Shown here: piece after piece, positions 6,655 through 8,617 of the stretch
Layout of the letters: each line of letters begins with the position of its first letter
Position numbering within the stretch: position 1 is the stretch's first letter
NCBI GenBank assembly: GCA_031273305.1
Contig: JAISSC010000197.1
Span: 1-8,617 of the forward strand
Source: Flavobacteriaceae bacterium
GTDB taxonomy: Bacteria; Bacteroidota; Bacteroidia; Flavobacteriales; Weeksellaceae
DNA length: 8,617 bases
Reading direction: 5' to 3'
The notes under the pieces: generated by a model
The model's database searches: none
Seen by the model: the letters and a program-made list of their open reading frames with translations, nothing else
Told to the model about the DNA's origin: nothing
Program-made: the position numbers and the translations under genes

Positions 6655-7218
6655 ATGAGAAAAATAATTTGTTTATCCATAATAAGTTTAGGACTGATTG
6701 TTTCCTGTAAGGGGAAAATAGATAAAAATGAATCAGTCTCTGATTCATTAGTGGTGGCAGAACTCCCCAAACCCGTAGAAGTAGAAGAAGAAATCAAAGC
6801 GCAGATCATATATTCGGATTTTGATAAGGTTCAAAAATTAGCAAATACGAAGAATGATACGGTGTACATAACTAATTACTGGGCTACATGGTGTATGCCA
6901 TGTGTGGAGGAAATCCCTGATTTTGTAGACCTTCGGGAGGAATATAAGGATAAAAAGGTAAAATTTATTTTTGTCAATGTGGACGAGTTCGAAGACGTGC
7001 TGTCAGAAGTAATTCCGTTCGTTAAAAAATATAAAATGCAGAAAGTGTATCAAATTTCATTACAGGAGCTTGAAAAATTTCAGTCTTTTAATCCGGAATT
7101 AACTCAGGCAATTCCGGTAACTGTCATTCAAAAGAGAGAAGAAAAGGAGGGATTATCCGGTTCTTTCCCCAAGTCGGTTATAGCAGATAAAATAGAGGGA
7201 TATTTAAGTAAAAAATAA
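6655..7218 (+). CDS. TlpA/ResA-like thioredoxin-fold lipoprotein (thiol-disulfide oxidoreductase)
   Basis: The 187-residue product begins with a lipoprotein signal peptide (MRKIICLSIISLGLIVSC, lipid Cys18), so it is membrane-anchored and periplasmic. A charged linker leads to a thioredoxin fold with TNYWATWCMPCVEEIP around residues 73-87 (active-site Cys80 and Cys83 in WCMPC), the FIFVNVDE strand, and AIPVTVI with the cis-proline at about 154. Such proteins reduce disulfides for cytochrome c maturation or protect secreted proteins. I start at ATG 6655 because the in-frame TTG 21 bp upstream would put charged residues before the signal peptide and overlap the likely promoter. It diverges from the His-rich lipoprotein gene and ends 8 bp before the next gene, which it probably shares a transcript with. 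The exact partner protein is unknown. Confidence 0.88.
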   Translation: MRKIICLSIISLGLIVSCKGKIDKNESVSDSLVVAELPKPVEVEEEIKAQIIYSDFDKVQKLANTKNDTVYITNYWATWCMPCVEEIPDFVDLREEYKDKKVKFIFVNVDEFEDVLSEVIPFVKKYKMQKVYQISLQELEKFQSFNPELTQAIPVTVIQKREEKEGLSGSFPKSVIADKIEGYLSKK

Positions 7219-7226
7219 GATATAGC

Positions 7227-8609
7227 ATGTCACTAATAAAAAGTATATCAGGCATTCGCGGAACCATAGGCGGAAAAGTTGGAGACAACCTGACTCCGGT
7301 AGATGCCGTAAAATTTGCATCAGCATATGGAACATGGTTAAAAAGGAATACTTCTAAAAAATCCTTAAAAGTGGTAATAGGGAGAGATGCCCGTATTTCA
7401 GGCTCTATGATCTCCGGATTGGTTTCTTCTACCTTACAGGGAGCAGGCATTGATGTGATCGATCTGGGGCTTTCTACCACCCCGACCGTAGAGATGTTTG
7501 TTCCGTATCTTAAGGCAGACGGAGGAATTATCCTTACTGCCAGCCACAATCCCAAACAATGGAACGCTCTGAAACTTTTGAACTCACATGGAGAATTTAT
7601 TTCAGGAAAGGACGGAGAAGAACTGCTTAAAATCGCAGAAAATGAAGATTTTGATTATGCAGAGGTCGATAATTTAGGTTCTTATACTAACGATGATTCT
7701 GCAATAGAATACCATATTGAAAAAATAGTGAATCTTCCTCTGGTGGACGTAGAAGCAGTAAAAAAATCCAGATTTAAAGTAGTATTGGATGCGGTAAATT
7801 CCACAGGAGGAATTTCCGTACCTCCTTTATTGAAGAGGCTGGGAGTGGAGGTTATAGAAATGTATTGTGACCCGAACGGACATTTTCCTCATAATCCGGA
7901 ACCTCTGGAAGTGAATCTGGGAGATATTATGAGAAAAGTACCGGAAGTAAAAGCAGATTTGGGAATTGTCGTAGACCCGGATGTAGACCGTTTAGCCTTG
8001 ATTTCCGAAGACGGTTCCATGTTTGGAGAAGAATATACCTTAGTGGCAGTCGCCGATTATGTGTTGTCCCAAACTCCTTCTCCGACCGTGTCCAATCTGT
8101 CATCTTCCCGTGCTTTGAGAGATATTTCCGATAAATACGGACAGAATTACGAGGCTTCGGCAGTGGGAGAGGTGAACGTAGTAGCTAAGATGAAAGAGAT
8201 AAAAGCAAAAATAGGAGGAGAAGGAAACGGCGGAATTATTTATCCGGAATTACATTACGGAAGAGATTCTCTGGTAGGAATTGCACTATTTTTAACCTGG
8301 TTAGCTAAAAAAAGAATTTCCTGCAAACAATTAAGAGAATCTTATCCCTCATATTTTATGGGGAAAAAGAAAATAGACTTGGAATCGGGAATCAATACCG
8401 ATTTGATTCTGGAAAAACTGACCGGGAAATATAAAAATGAGAATATAACTACTATTGACGGATTGAAGATTGATTTTACGGACAATTGGGTACATTTGCG
8501 AAAGTCCAATACGGAACCGATAATACGTATCTATACCGAAGCCCCTACCCAAGCAGAAGCAGATCAACTGGCGGACAGATTTATTGAAGAGATTCGGCAG
8601 GTCTCGTAA
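7227..8609 (+). CDS. glmM: Phosphoglucosamine mutase / phosphomannomutase family enzyme (GlmM-like)
   Basis: The 460-residue cytoplasmic alpha-D-phosphohexomutase is probably the enzyme converting glucosamine-6-phosphate to glucosamine-1-phosphate for UDP-GlcNAc, hence peptidoglycan and lipopolysaccharide. All four domains are seen: the N-terminal SISGIRGTIGG, the phosphoserine loop TASHNP (104-109, catalytic Ser106), the metal loop DPDVDR (250-255), the sugar-specificity loop GGEGNGG (330-336) and the phosphate-binding RKSNTEPIIRIY (425-436). DPDVDR and GEGNGG differ from the DGDADR and GExSGH of E. coli GlmM, but the three metal-binding Asp and the Arg remain. As far as I recall this is the usual form in Bacteroidota. 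Phosphomannomutase or phosphoglucomutase activity cannot be excluded from sequence. Length is normal and the gene is complete, with the stop 8 bases before the window end. Confidence 0.88.
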   Translation: MSLIKSISGIRGTIGGKVGDNLTPVDAVKFASAYGTWLKRNTSKKSLKVVIGRDARISGSMISGLVSSTLQGAGIDVIDLGLSTTPTVEMFVPYLKADGGIILTASHNPKQWNALKLLNSHGEFISGKDGEELLKIAENEDFDYAEVDNLGSYTNDDSAIEYHIEKIVNLPLVDVEAVKKSRFKVVLDAVNSTGGISVPPLLKRLGVEVIEMYCDPNGHFPHNPEPLEVNLGDIMRKVPEVKADLGIVVDPDVDRLALISEDGSMFGEEYTLVAVADYVLSQTPSPTVSNLSSSRALRDISDKYGQNYEASAVGEVNVVAKMKEIKAKIGGEGNGGIIYPELHYGRDSLVGIALFLTWLAKKRISCKQLRESYPSYFMGKKKIDLESGINTDLILEKLTGKYKNENITTIDGLKIDFTDNWVHLRKSNTEPIIRIYTEAPTQAEADQLADRFIEEIRQVS

Positions 8610-8617
8610 ATAATAAC

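Noticed and set aside
7178..7555. Minus-strand reading frame across the start of the glmM-like gene
   Set aside because: It lies antisense to a clearly conserved enzyme and shows no family motif. It is a shadow of that coding sequence.

Overview
The window is AT-rich, protein-dense DNA from a member of the Bacteroidota, most likely the Flavobacteriia (Flavobacteriaceae or Weeksellaceae). The evidence is the TAnnTTTG-type promoter elements, weak Shine-Dalgarno sites, several lipoproteins, a TonB receptor with an N-terminal carboxypeptidase-regulatory-like domain, and a GlmM-type phosphohexomutase of the DPDVDR form. I do not assign a genus.

Layout. (a) 1-882 (+): C-terminal part of an FtsX/LolC-LolE-type ABC transporter permease, cut by the left edge. 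(b) 1013-1935 (+): galU, UTP--glucose-1-phosphate uridylyltransferase, split by an apparent one-base deletion near 1334-1336. The rest of the gene looks intact. (c) 1993-5464 (+): a likely operon of three genes. These are a small membrane-anchored His/Cys protein (CxxCH), a TonB-dependent outer-membrane receptor, and a His/Asp-rich lipoprotein with an acidic surface-export-like signal. The operon ends at a strong intrinsic terminator (about 5491-5523). (d) 6526-5558 (-): a convergent two-gene unit with a tiny His-rich lipoprotein followed by a YceI-like lipoprotein. (e) 6655-8609 (+): a TlpA-like thioredoxin lipoprotein, diverging from (d), followed 8 bp later by a GlmM/phosphomannomutase-family enzyme.

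How the parts may work together. Regions (c) and (d) look like a metal-handling island: a TonB-driven importer, a surface lipoprotein carrying histidines and acidic clusters, a small thiol/His protein at the head of the operon, and a His-rich periplasmic lipoprotein paired with a YceI lipocalin-like protein. The substrate (zinc, copper, iron or a complex) cannot be read from the sequence. galU and the glmM-like gene serve nucleotide-sugar and cell-envelope precursor synthesis.

Most worth a second look: the galU frameshift; the possible metal-uptake cassette with its undescribed small proteins; a 12-bp-arm inverted repeat between the small gene and the receptor gene; and the hexamer repeat that encodes the His tract. 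I see no tRNA, rRNA, CRISPR array, insertion sequence or phage gene. No stretch over 300 bases lacks a gene.
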